Part shown: positions 45,501-56,616 of the stretch, piece after piece
Position numbering within the stretch: position 1 is the first letter of the stretch
How the letters are laid out: the number at the start of each line of letters is the position of its first letter
NCBI GenBank assembly: GCA_027924645.1
Contig: BSBN01000334.1
Span: 3,968,001-4,032,000, forward strand
Source of the DNA: Cunninghamia lanceolata
Lineage: Eukaryota > Streptophyta > Pinopsida > Cupressales > Cupressaceae
DNA length: 64,000 nt
Direction: 5' to 3'
The notes under the pieces: generated by a model
Told to the model about the DNA's origin: nothing
Database searches by the model: none
The model's input: the letters and a program-made list of their open reading frames with translations, nothing else
Made by a program: the position numbers and the translations under genes

Positions 45501-45866
45501 TCAGATAGATAGCAGGACCATTGTAGGGCTTGTTCATCGAAAACATTCCTAAGCTAACCTAGGTGTGATAGAACAATTACTCATGAACAAGAGAGCAGTC
45601 AGAACCATCTAATCCCAACCACCGCTATTCAATATAGGCCCATGCCATCTCCTGCCATAGTAGATAGAGTGCTGATTCCTTTTAAATGTAAAAGACTTTT
45701 TCTAGAGGACAAAGACTAACTTCTCCTATCTCCCTTCCAACAACGAGATATTTTGCTGCCTTATAACCCCTCACCAACTCTCCCTAAAATCCATCGAATG
45801 GCATGGTGGGTGTAAACTAAAATAAAAACTGACTTTTAATAAAGTCCAATGGGGAGGGTTGTTACA
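42600..45866 (-). repeat. LARD-2 LTR, first copy
   Basis: In sense it starts TGTAACAACCCTCCCC (at 45866) and ends GATGTTACAACA (at 42600). Homologous throughout to 49981-53228. Confidence 0.7.
45000..45552 (-). pseudogene. Captured CYP94-type cytochrome P450 fragment, first LTR copy
   Basis: The minus strand at 45546-45283 reads PYNGPAIYLIVGSTFEISRN, RFLQWFIKMLSKMPTNTC and GIMTANPPNVEHILKN, the N-terminal region of plant fatty-acid omega-hydroxylases of the CYP94/CYP86 group. After a shift it continues with LRSFVVE-like residues and NRLLPVLS near 45.15 kb, then loses similarity. No heme-binding Cys region is present. It is a fragment of about the first 150 residues after the membrane anchor, in sense with LARD-2. 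It cannot encode an enzyme. Confidence 0.75.
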
Positions 45867-48800
45867 TCCTACCCCCTAGGACTAGGCTTACTCTTGGAAG
45901 CCTGCAAATGCTAAGATTCAGCCGAAGCATACACTAGCCCATGAAACTTGATACCATTATAAAAATTAGGTTATCACATGTGAAATTACATACAACTAGT
46001 CCCAAAACATGGGTAAGGATTAGGCAAGGCAATCATTTCCTACATAATATAAATTAGCATAAAACAATTTTCTCCAATCAAAATAAATAATGATGCCAAG
46101 GAAACCACATCAAACTATCAACAGAAACGAGGAGAAAAGCCTCAACCACCACATTGGCAAACTACACATGACCATAAGGGACAATCCAAACATTACCATT
46201 AGGTAACCAGATGATAAGACAACAACACGAGAACACTGCACTAGCAGGGTATAGTGGCTAGGGTAGGGGATAGGGCCTATGACTATATCTAGTAACCACC
46301 ATTGGGGAATATGAGTACGCTTAGGCCTGTGAGTCCAGGGGGAGTCGATACTCAGTACCTGTAACACTCCAAGCACATGTTCATATAACATACATCATAG
46401 CCAAAGCAACAGTAAGCATGTAACCCAACATGATAACCAATCATGTCAACATCATAATAACATCATAATCCATCAAGGAAAAGAAACAACCATCAATTTG
46501 CACATATATACCAGTATAAACCACACAATTTTCTCATAAATTGTAGCAAAATGTGCTTTTAATATAGAAAATTTCTAGTTCTCTAATTTTTCATATGCAG
46601 CTATCTATAAAATGGATCACACATGTACACATATATACATAATTTCAACCTCTGATTTCATAACATGCATGACATCTCTTTACATATAATGCAATAGTTT
46701 GTCACTTTTCAAGGCATAATGATGCAAATTTTGTTCTCTTCTATATTGTAATATGAAACTACATACATGACAATTGTACCACCTACATATACATACATAC
46801 TCATTCACATCACAAGGCTACACTAGGGGTTCACGTGGATGTCATAGTACCATCCAAATCCAACATATCCATGAGTCCATAACATATAACTATGTCCAAT
46901 ATCCATAGCCAATAGCCATGTGTCTTGATGGCATTGACCCACCTAGTGAGCCCTTCCATACAAGTCACAATGACATATCTCTTGTTTGTGTTAGGGTTTT
47001 AGCCTCGAAGAGATAGTCAAACAATAGGAAGGTAGTGAATTAGAGCTTAGAACAACTCACACATACCCCCATCCTTAAGGGGTTTCCCTACGTCTGCTTC
47101 CTGATATACACTCAAATGGGTGGATCTCACCATACCTGATGACATCACAAAACAAGACCAATATTCAAAAATAGAAAAGTCAATGAGTTTAGCCACCAAA
47201 AATATAAATAAGGAAGAGTAAATCTCAATTCAAACAATAAGGTAAGAAAACTGTGCATAATCTTCAACAATAAATCAAATCTAACCACAAGAGTTACATG
47301 CCAAGAAAATCATTTGTGGCTAAACCAATACTAGTAAGATAAACTAAAGTGCTGGTCCATGCAAGCAAAGTAAAACCCACCAATAACCGAAGAAAAGATT
47401 TCACCAACTCTGAAATATACACATTACAACACTATGTGACTATCACTAGTCACCACACGAGGAAGAAGGAAAACAAACATGACTGTCTCCACAATCCTTC
47501 ATGTGGGTGTGGCCAACTCACGCAACCCTCACATGGAAAAGTACTATGTCGAAACTCCCAGGTCACATACCTAATGCGGCGTGACCACACATGGTATACG
47601 CCAAGTGGAGAAAGCACGCAATAGCCATATACCACATGGCAATGTCCTACTGAGAGGAACATCCCACATAGTGTGTACCCATAGAGAAAGCATGTGTGGT
47701 AACACACTGAGCCAAAGGTGCACATGGCTAGGATCCACTCGCTTGCCAATCGATCAGAATCGAGGCCCTCTTGAGTGAACCCTTTACTCTGTGCAAGCAA
47801 CCACTCCTCTCTACACAAGTACGAACACAACATATATACTACACCTTCATGCATCTAGGTATGTGGCATCATGTCCTTGAGCTTGGCTCACTACCATCAA
47901 CGACATGCTATCCTCACCAGTACTATGTTGGAACACTAGTGGGGGGTGGCATCATATCTAAAACAATCACATCAGGGTAAGATCATAACTTTTACAGGTG
48001 CTCATACCATAAATTAATATCATCCTCAAGGATTGAGGGGATTAGGCTAACACTATATGAACCAAGTATCTGGTCCATGAATAAGGGGAAGTAGTGAGTA
48101 CTTTCATGGGAGGTTGAAATGATTGCCATTGTGTCACGCCGCCATTATACATATGCCGTGCAATTCCCTCCCAAGGAACTTTGTTACTACTACTACCCTC
48201 CACATATTGACCTATCAACAACCCTTAGGTTGGTAGTCAATAGGGTGACAACAAGTAAACATATAGGTCATATGGTTTTCTCCCATACACATAATCCAAA
48301 CATACCTTCCATGGATGGGTATGCGGTATCACCATCCCATGGGAACACATCTCAAGAACTGGTTAATCACAACACTCAATAGGAATACATTAATAGATGT
48401 TCACATAATGGGCAATACAATCACAATTTCTCTTACCTAGGAAATACCATAGTTCACCTATGACTATGCAACATAATGCAAGATACACAACTTTACCAAA
48501 CAATAGGTACTCCCAAATAGCCATACCAACTTTCCTCTTTTCACAAGGGAAACTCAATATCCGTAACGTCATAAATTTAATTTGCAATTCTATCCACATA
48601 ACACAATAGTGTATGAACATGTATAGCATCATCACTATAACTTTTACATCAATGCATAAACATAAGTAACATCTTCACCCTCATCATTACACTCACTTCT
48701 ATATTCACATAATGATATACATCTCATTTTACACCCATTACACTGTCATCTCATAATAACACATAATGCAACATAATATACCAAGTCACAATAATACTAT

Positions 48801-49980
48801 TCCTTCAAAAGAAAATCAGGACTAGCAACATAATTAACTGAGTTTGGTAGAGGAACCCTAGTCATTTCTCAACATTCACATCCATACATATAAGCATAAG
48901 TAACCTCGGCTATGTCAATGGCATTCAATTGCTCACTCAAAGCAAGATATGCAACATTCTTATTACCTTAGCATTCACTATTTTCAGTTTGCATTAAATT
49001 AAAAGTGTTCATCTACATTATCTCATTAAAACCACAATGCAATTGAGGAGATCAAATTTCATCAACAAGATATATCCACTAAGCAATTGCCATCCTCATT
49101 CAAGCTCATTAAGCAAGGAGGTACTAATTAACATATAATCACTTTCAACACATAACCATAACAAGCATAAGGTCTTCTTCACTCCTATCTCATTAGACCT
49201 TTTACTTATTACAATTCTAACATACTAATTAAATCCATATGCCATTATTCTAACATCTTGTCAACTATTGACAACTACGAAGAGGAGAAAAAGATAGATT
49301 TCATCTCAAGTCAAGACATTAGATGCCATCAAATATTCATTATAAAAACATGCAAATTCTAGTAAGGGAAAGTTTATGGCACCATTAGTATTCCAATGAC
49401 TTCAATATGTTATCAAGGATGATAAATTGTAGCAACTCAAGCACATTAAGAGGTTATAAGAAAAACCAACAATCATCCAACATGTAGAAGAGAGTATGGA
49501 GCAATCAAACTAATCTGTCCACATCCGTAAACAACTACATCCTACCATCCTTTACATCTATAATATTAAAAGGAATTACAAGAGAAATTCATGATCAATT
49601 AGGGTCATTTCATTGACTAGCAACATAAAGGAAGAGACAAGAAGAGCATATCCAAGCTAGGGTAATTAGGCAACCCAAGTTACCTTCAACCCACAAACAC
49701 ATAAGGTAGAACATTCCTACTATCATCTTATAACATGGGAGAGTGATCACTCAACCATGGGAGACTCTCAACCAAGGTTAGTACTCTAGTCCCATTGAGT
49801 AAGGTAAGACAAAGGAGGCTATTTCCTCCATGATTTCTACGAATGGGGTTGTGACTTAACCCACTAATGCCATACTAAGGCATGAAAGCAATCAAGACTA
49901 TAAAAGCAATATAACAGGCTCATGCCACACATGCCAAACACAACAAACCATAGAAGGCTCAAGTAAGCCAAAGGTCCTAG
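45867..49980 (-). other. Non-coding internal region of LARD-2
   Basis: A-rich/C-rich plus strand with no retrotransposon protein motif in any frame. Open stretches such as 47450-47854 have no family resemblance and lie over conserved non-coding sequence. The block at about 46930-47110 is shared with LARD-1 and LARD-3, and further weak similarity to LARD-3 continues at about 47400-47500 (GTGACTA-CA-TAGTCACCA words). Confidence 0.55.
46930..47110 (-). other. Conserved non-coding block with two potential stem-loops (LARD-2 copy)
   Basis: Plus-strand stem 1 arms are TATCTCTT (46976-46983) and AAGAGATA (47008-47015), an 8-bp perfect inverted repeat. Stem 2 arms are GACCCA (46936-46941) and TGAGCC (46947-46952), which pair in the sense RNA with G-U pairs. 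In sense the block carries AAGGATGGGGG, CTACCTTCCT, GAGGCTAAAACCCTAAC, ACAAGAGATATG and TTGTATGG, in the order seen in LARD-1. Confidence 0.6.
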
Positions 49981-52900
49981 ACATCTTGCCCTGCAACCTT
50001 GAAGGGTAAGGGCCAAAAGAGGGCAAGAAATTTTTTTGGACATAAATAGATAACATACATGTGATACGGTTGCCGATTCAATAAATTGACAACATTCATG
50101 GCCAAGTATGGCTGAATGCACAACCCATAGGAGAGGACTAAATAACTCTCTAGAGAAACATTAATAAACTACATTCATTTTAAACACCAGCCCAAATGTT
50201 CCTATAACCTATTTCAGATTATAAACATGAATCCAAAAGCATCATAGTACAACCAAATCCGATAACCACACCGGAATCCATAAACCAAATAGGAAACATC
50301 TCATTTATTCTCATTAATTTACATGATTATATCTTCTCTCTTAAGAGAGTACAATTACATAAAAGAATATATAGTGCAATGGCATAGCCATAAATATGAT
50401 ACAATAACTAAAAGAGTAACAAAGAGAGAGAACATCTCCAACAGGTGCTCCAATAACCTTTACACAGGTCCCCGATGGTGGTGCCAATGCCTCCCAACCA
50501 TGTGGACTAAGAAGAGACCACCCCACCATGCTCAGAGGTAGTTATAAGGCCCAAATACTATTAACAAGGGAAGGGTATACATGATGGCCAACACTCACAT
50601 CAATCACAGAGAAGACAGAAAATAATGCATAAAGCTGAAGTCATAACATAGAGATGCTCATCAAATGTAATGTCAGGTACTACTCACGACTACCAAGGCA
50701 CTAGACACTAGAGTATAAATCAGATGGGGAGTCATGATGCGTGCTCGAAGGGATGGCACCACATGGGAATCAAGTACACTACTCATACCAACGAGGAGAC
50801 TCAAACATCCCCGAATCAATGCCTCGCAAATGGCTAACTAGATGCCCCGCAGGCAGATAGGGCTTCTTGTGTGCATCCTTAGCCTTTACAAGTACTCAAG
50901 GCCATGCACAAGGACTCAATATCATAGAGCTAAGCTAATCTCATTTCACCAAACTAGATGCACAAACCAAATTAAAACAATTCAACATGTACAAACAATC
51001 ATTTAACACTAATACCATGACAACTCATAATTTGACAACTAAAGTCATTATTTTCCAATTAATTAACCTTCTAATCAAAGGCCTTAATTTGTTTACCAAA
51101 TCAATATTAATAGTTCTCAAAAGACAATGTTAACATACAAACAAAGATTTTAACCTATAAGGCCATTCTTAAGCATCCTCTTAACTCTTACCAACATCAA
51201 ATATGGCCATGTACTCCAAATTATCATAATAAGTTAAATATGCAAAATGCACATAGGTTACTCCACAATAAATATAGAGAAAAATAGTTTATGTTCAAAC
51301 ATAGTCCTACAGCAAGTGTTTAAATAATAACAAACTAGTAAAGCTTATTAGCTATATTATTAATTCTTGTGCTTTAAGACCAAAAATTTTGATGATAGTG
51401 CAATTTATTAAAAACAACCCTTTGCTAGATAGATTAGTTTTGTAATAAATCTAGTGACCCCAATTTGGTCATGCTTTACAAACATACATATAAAAAGTTT
51501 CACTCTCACCCAAGTGTAAACTATGGCAGAATTCAATGTTTTCACGTAACATTATAAAAATGCATATGGGTTTATGTACTATAGTTTCTAGACATATTTG
51601 CACTCTAGGTTTCCATTAAAGTTATTATAAGGCAAAGGCATTATTCAAAGTTAAACACAAACACTTTAATTATTCCATCACCACGAGAATAAAATATAAT
51701 TATTTAGTATCATCCTCTTTAATGTACACAACCCTATCATTAGGTGGTAATTTGAGTCGATTAGAAGAGCAAGACCTAGGTTTCAATGTTGTGTATATGT
51801 AACCACCCAAACATAAAAACTTTGGCAGTGAACCATTTAACTCAAAGATGATGGTTTCTAGCAGGCTGGTGTTTTAGCAGAAAGACTGTAATGACCGAAA
51901 CAAAAGGGTGTTCAATAATCTTTTGAAGGGTTGAAATGAAAATCTTATCGGAGAGTCAACGTAAACAACATGGTTCCATGGGACTTAGATCTCTTCAACC
52001 TCTATCATTGCATCACTATTTTTAGTATGACTGCACTCATTATATTCTTTATAAGATCGACCCTCTTTGTTTTTCCCCAAAATTATAAATTAGAACCCAC
52101 ACGATCTTTGTCTGGAAAGCCCTTTGTCTAATAAATAAAGAAAATAGTTCTACATGTAAAAAGAGTCGATGGAAGGAGAGAGGGATTGCAAATATCTTGC
52201 ATTAAAATAAATTTTGGCATATGTTTACAAAAATGCAGTGATGGGGATGGGGTTTTAGTTTTTCTATTGTTTAAGAAATTGCAGCAGACATATTTTAGTT
52301 TGTACTGGAAAAACAAAGAACTGAGGTAAATACCTCAAAACCAACCTAACTCTTGAGTTTCTAGATCACCCTCCACTTAAATGCACCTCTAATAGTTACA
52401 ATTTGATACGCTTGCCTGAGTATTTGCTTTCACCCCTGTCTCGCGCCTTCCTCCAGATCCAACCATTTCAATGATCTATTTTGCATGCATTTGAGAGCAC
52501 TGGCAAGAGGCGGTTCTAAATTTCGCACTGCACCATTTCCACCACGAAGCTTCTAAGAGACTTGCTTTTAAATTGATAGCTTGCTGTCCTTCTCTGCATC
52601 TTCCACAACTCCTCGTCGGCATTCAAAATCCCTTGACCTAACAAATCATGGAGAACAGTTGCAAAGTGCTCTCCCTTTGGGTGATTTTCAAATTTGGTTT
52701 TTAGAATATGCTCTACGTTTGTAGGATTTGCAGTCATGATATCTGTCATTCCACCAGGCCATTCGAGCTTGCAAGTATTGGTTTGGCATATTGCTGAGCA
52801 TTTTTGTGAACCATTGCAGAAACCTGTGAGGATTTCTAGAGATTTCAAAGGCAGAGCCAACTATTAGATAGATAGCAAGGCCGTTGTAGGGCATGTTCAT

Positions 52901-53228
52901 TGAGAACATTCCTGAGATAACTTAGGTGTGATTGAACAATTACTCATGAACAAGAGAGCAATCAGAACCATCTAATCCCAACCACCAATATTCAATATAG
53001 GCACATGCCATCTCCTACCATAGCAGATAGAGTGCTGATTCCTTTTAAATACAAAAGACTTTTTGCAGAGGACAAAGACTAACCTCTCCTATCTCCCTTC
53101 CGACAATGAGCTATTTTTCTGCCTTAAACCCCCTCACCAACTCTCCCCAAAAGCCACTGAATGGCATGGTGGGAGTAAAATAAAATAAAAACTTACTTTT
53201 AATAAGTCTAATGGGGAGGGTTGTTACA
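49981..53228 (-). repeat. LARD-2 LTR, second copy
   Basis: Matches 42600-45866 from ACATCTTGCC onward. Its low-coordinate terminus lacks the TGTTGTAA seen in the first copy and abuts a possible decayed primer site. Confidence 0.7.
52370..52909 (-). pseudogene. Captured CYP94-type cytochrome P450 fragment, second LTR copy
   Basis: Better preserved than the first copy. Minus-strand peptides: YLIVGSAFEISRNPHRFLQW, then (after a shift) GGMTDIMTANPTNVEHILKT, FENHPKGEHFATVLHDLLGQ, GILNADEELWKMQRRTASYQF, SLRSFVVEMVQ and NRLLPVLSNAC. This is the CYP94-like region between the membrane anchor and about helix C (W-K-M-Q-R-R/K). Similarity stops abruptly after NRLLPVLSNAC, which marks the capture breakpoint in both LTRs. 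Confidence 0.8.
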
Positions 53229-53379
53229 TCATACCCCCTAGGACTAGGCTTACTCCTGGAAGCCTGTATACACTAAGATGCAGCCAAAGCATACACTAGC
53301 CAATGAAACTTGATACCATTATAAAAATTAGGTTATCACATGTGCAATTACATGCAATTAATCCTAGAACATGGGTAAG

Positions 53380-54250
53380 TGATGCAGGAGCATCCAGTGG
53401 TGTAAGGGCAATCTTGCATTACTCAAAAAGAAGTTAAATTAAAATCATTGTAGTTATTTTCATTTCTTTCCATAATTAGTATTTTTGGTTCCATAGTCTC
53501 TTGAATAATGATGTAGGACTTTCAATTTTTGCCAAACTGCTAAAAATAGTAACCTACTAGTTTTGAAAAGTTTACCTGCCATTTTAAGAAAGTTCACATT
53601 TGGGCACAGATTGAAGGGAAAACTTACAGAAAGATTCATAATGGAAATAGAAGTCCTTTGGCGAAGGAATCGGGCAAAAATTATTGGTGAGCTTAAAGAT
53701 ATTAAAGTTTTTGTTTTCTGAAAAGCCCCTAAAAATTTCAAAAATGAGATATGAGGCAGGAAAACATCCCATAACATCCCAAAAATTTGACAAAACTCCA
53801 TTTACAGATTTTTGGTGTGATAGTTCACATCACGATCTTTCTGATGCTTAAAATGGTTTGTCAATCAGACACCCGAATCAAAAGTTATGTTTTTCGGAAG
53901 TTGACCTACTTTTGGAGGGAGTTACAAATTTCAAAATTTAGTTGGAGGCCACCAAGAAGTGCTATTTATGACTATTTTGGGAACCCTGGGCAGTAGTAGA
54001 GTTAAGGGGGAAAAGTGTAGAGTCAAGAATAGGAGGGAAAATAGAAACCCTGGCTGATTTGGGGTTACAGAAGGCTAAAGATTCCAGAGCCTAGTGATGT
54101 GTAGCTCTAGTGTGTTGTAGCCTGTGGAGGATTGATTCTCTGATTGTAATTAAGCTTCAATAATGTAATAAGTTGTCCAAATCAATAAAGAAATCTACTT
54201 TTTGTGTGCCATTTCTGTTGTTGTGTGTTTTATTATTTACCCCTTCATCA
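53380..54250. mobile_element. Solo LTR, about 871 bp
   Basis: Begins TGATGCAGGAG and ends CCTTCATCA, with GTAAG (53375-53379) and GTAAA (54251-54255) as target duplication. The homologous position in the first internal copy (near 46014) reads GTAAGGATTAGG without the insert. The unit contains a late AATAAAG (near 54185) and no coding potential. The plus orientation is suggested by that possible poly(A) signal. Confidence 0.75.
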
Positions 54251-54643
54251 GTAAAGAATAGGAAAGGCACTCATTTCCAACAAAATATACATTAGCATAA
54301 AACAATTTTCTCCAATCAAAATAAAGAATGAGGCCAAGGAAACCAAATCGAATAGTCAATGGAAACCAAGGAGAAATGCCTCAACCATCGCACTGGCAAA
54401 CTACACATGACTGTAAGGGGCAATCCGGATATTACCATTAGGTAACCAGATGATAAGACAACAACACAGGAACACTGCACTAGCAGGGTACAATGGCTAG
54501 GGTAGGGAACATGGCTTGTGATTATCCTAGTAACCACCATCAAGGAATATAAGTATGCTCGGGCCTGTGAGTCCAAGTGGAGTCGATACTCAGTACCTGG
54601 AACACTCCAAGCACACGCCAAAGCACATGTGCATATAACATAC

Positions 54644-56604
54644 TGTCATGCCCAAAATTTCAAGTCCATTCACCCAACCTTACAATAGTAATAAAACCAA
54701 TAGATAACAAATAATTAAACAATCCCACAACTCAAATACACACTTATGGAGGTTAAATCCTCCACTTACAAGGCTACAAATTTAACAACAATTTTCAAAA
54801 AAGAATTTTGCCCTCTAAACTTTTACACAAATGATCATTAAAAGACCAAACTTTCTTTACATACAGGAAGATATGACATTTCCTTAACAAGGTAAATCTA
54901 TCTTCGAAAACTTTTGACATGCTGCATCTGTAGCCTGCAAAACAACAAGAGAAAAATCGGCAACCATCTAGCTCTCCTCCCTACCATCGTCCCACAAGAG
55001 GGACACCCCCGAGCTAGGGAGACCATCTTCATACCAGGGTAGAACACAGAAGACTACACTATACAACAATGAATTCAACGACCAAACAAGAAATACACAA
55101 AACCCCATAGCTTACTCACATAACAAAGTCTCAGCTTAGGTGAGAACATGAAGGGTAGGGAAGTAGACAACACTAACCCCCAGCCTTCTAACCAACCCAA
55201 ACACAGGGATATCTCATTAGGCACACATGGCCAAAAGCCTTCTAGGCTATGAATGAATCCAACAGGCTTTCATGACATGGGATATAAAAAGAACAATATG
55301 ACACCTGGGGAGGGTCACACCTCCCCTTCCTATACTAGATAAGCCTTTCCTTCCAACTTGAAGGTGCTCTATCAACACACCCAAAACAACAAAGATCCGA
55401 AAAACAAACAACAAACTCAAGAAGACTGTCATTCAACTCATGCATCAAGACAACAAATATTTCAAGCAACATTTACATAGAGAAGAGAAATGGAAGATCA
55501 AACCTTACAAGCCCAAAAAGGAATGAGAGGTGAAGTAGAGCTCCTCTTCCCTCCTTCTCAAAATTGCCTTCCTCTCACAATGAATCCACACCTTTCTCTT
55601 CTTCCCCTCCTTCTCAAAATTGCCTTCCTCTCACAATGAATCCACCCTTTCTCTTCTTCTCTTCCTTAGTTTTAAAACTCATTTTCATCTTAATTTCTGA
55701 ATTTCTCAAAAATGAAAAATGTCACATTCCAACCCTACTCCCAAGGGTTTCCCATTCAAACCCACTAGGATTAAAAAAATGAAAAAGATAATTTAAAATA
55801 ATATCAAAGTGGGTGACACCACACCCACCCACAAGGAATCCTACCAAAAATGGGCACATGGGAGACAAGCCCACCTTAAAGAGGGGGTGACATGCTCCAT
55901 GATTAGAAAGTGGGCATGAGTGGGGAATCCACTCATCCCATGTCTCCCACCCCACTTCCCATTTTCGTCATTTGACCTTACCCTTGGATTAAGGTGACCC
56001 TATGGTTGTTAACCCAAGGTTAACCTAGCCAAAAAGGTACCTAATCCCAAGGGGTACAACCCTAGGTTGTTTTTCAACCTAGTTTAGACTCTTAGGGTAA
56101 ACTCTTCACATAAAAATGATCAACATAAGAAAAATGAAAATAAGATACAAACATCCCTTAACCTTCTGCAAAAAGAACACATTACGACAGTTCCCAACTG
56201 TTCCAACACAAGAGGTTGATCTCAGTTTCTCATTGAACTGGATTGGCTCACAAGGGAAACAACAATGGTGTGAGATGGTCTCCTGTAATAGTAGTTTGTT
56301 AGAAATACCTGCACACTCAAACTCGAAGTCAATATCTCATATAAATACCATTGCCGAAGCAAAATTAAATACATGCATTTTAAACATGAAATCTTATATC
56401 ATACTGAAAACATATTCCAGTTCCATATCCATTCCTTCATTTTCTTCCAAACAACATCTAATATCATCGCACAATTATTTGCTTAAATCAACCAAAAATC
56501 ACATATGTTCAATAATCTAGAATTACAAGTCTCTTCACATAACAGAATAACAAAAGCACTGTAATTAGTCTGATGAATAGTAATGTACAAAGGTAGGCCT
56601 CACA
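54644..56604 (-). repeat. 3' LTR of LARD-3 (1.96 kb)
   Basis: In sense it starts TGTGAGGCCTACCTTTGTAC and ends GGGCATGACA. It includes a 56-bp tandem duplication at 55551-55606 and 55607-55661 (CTCCTTCTCAAAATTGCC...). Confidence 0.75.
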
Positions 56605-56616
56605 TTCTCCCCTCCT
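56605..56616 (-). other. Polypurine tract of LARD-3
   Basis: AGGAGGGGAGAA in sense, directly before the 3' LTR start. Confidence 0.8.

Larger units (their letters stand above)
42600..54643 (-). mobile_element. LARD-2: tandem LTR-internal-LTR-internal structure, minus strand
   Basis: Two 3.25 kb repeats (42600-45866 and 49981-53228) are each followed on their high-coordinate side by the same sequence: a purine-rich tract in sense (GTCCTAGGGGGTAGGA) and then matching internal DNA (45867-46391 against 53229-54643). A single element would show this only next to one LTR. The arrangement is therefore LTR, internal, LTR, internal with a period of about 7.37 kb, as unequal recombination between LTRs produces. 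The internal DNA is non-coding. The second internal part is cut at 54643 by LARD-3. Next to the second LTR, TTTGGCTTACTTGAGCC may be a decayed primer site. Confidence 0.65.

Noticed and set aside
47450..47854. 134-codon minus-strand frame rich in Cys, Tyr and His
   Set aside because: Lies over non-coding LARD-2 internal sequence that is weakly shared with LARD-3 without frame conservation. No protein family is suggested.
52516..52860. A working cytochrome P450 gene
   Set aside because: Only the N-terminal third is present, with frameshifts and no heme-binding region, and it is duplicated within LTRs.
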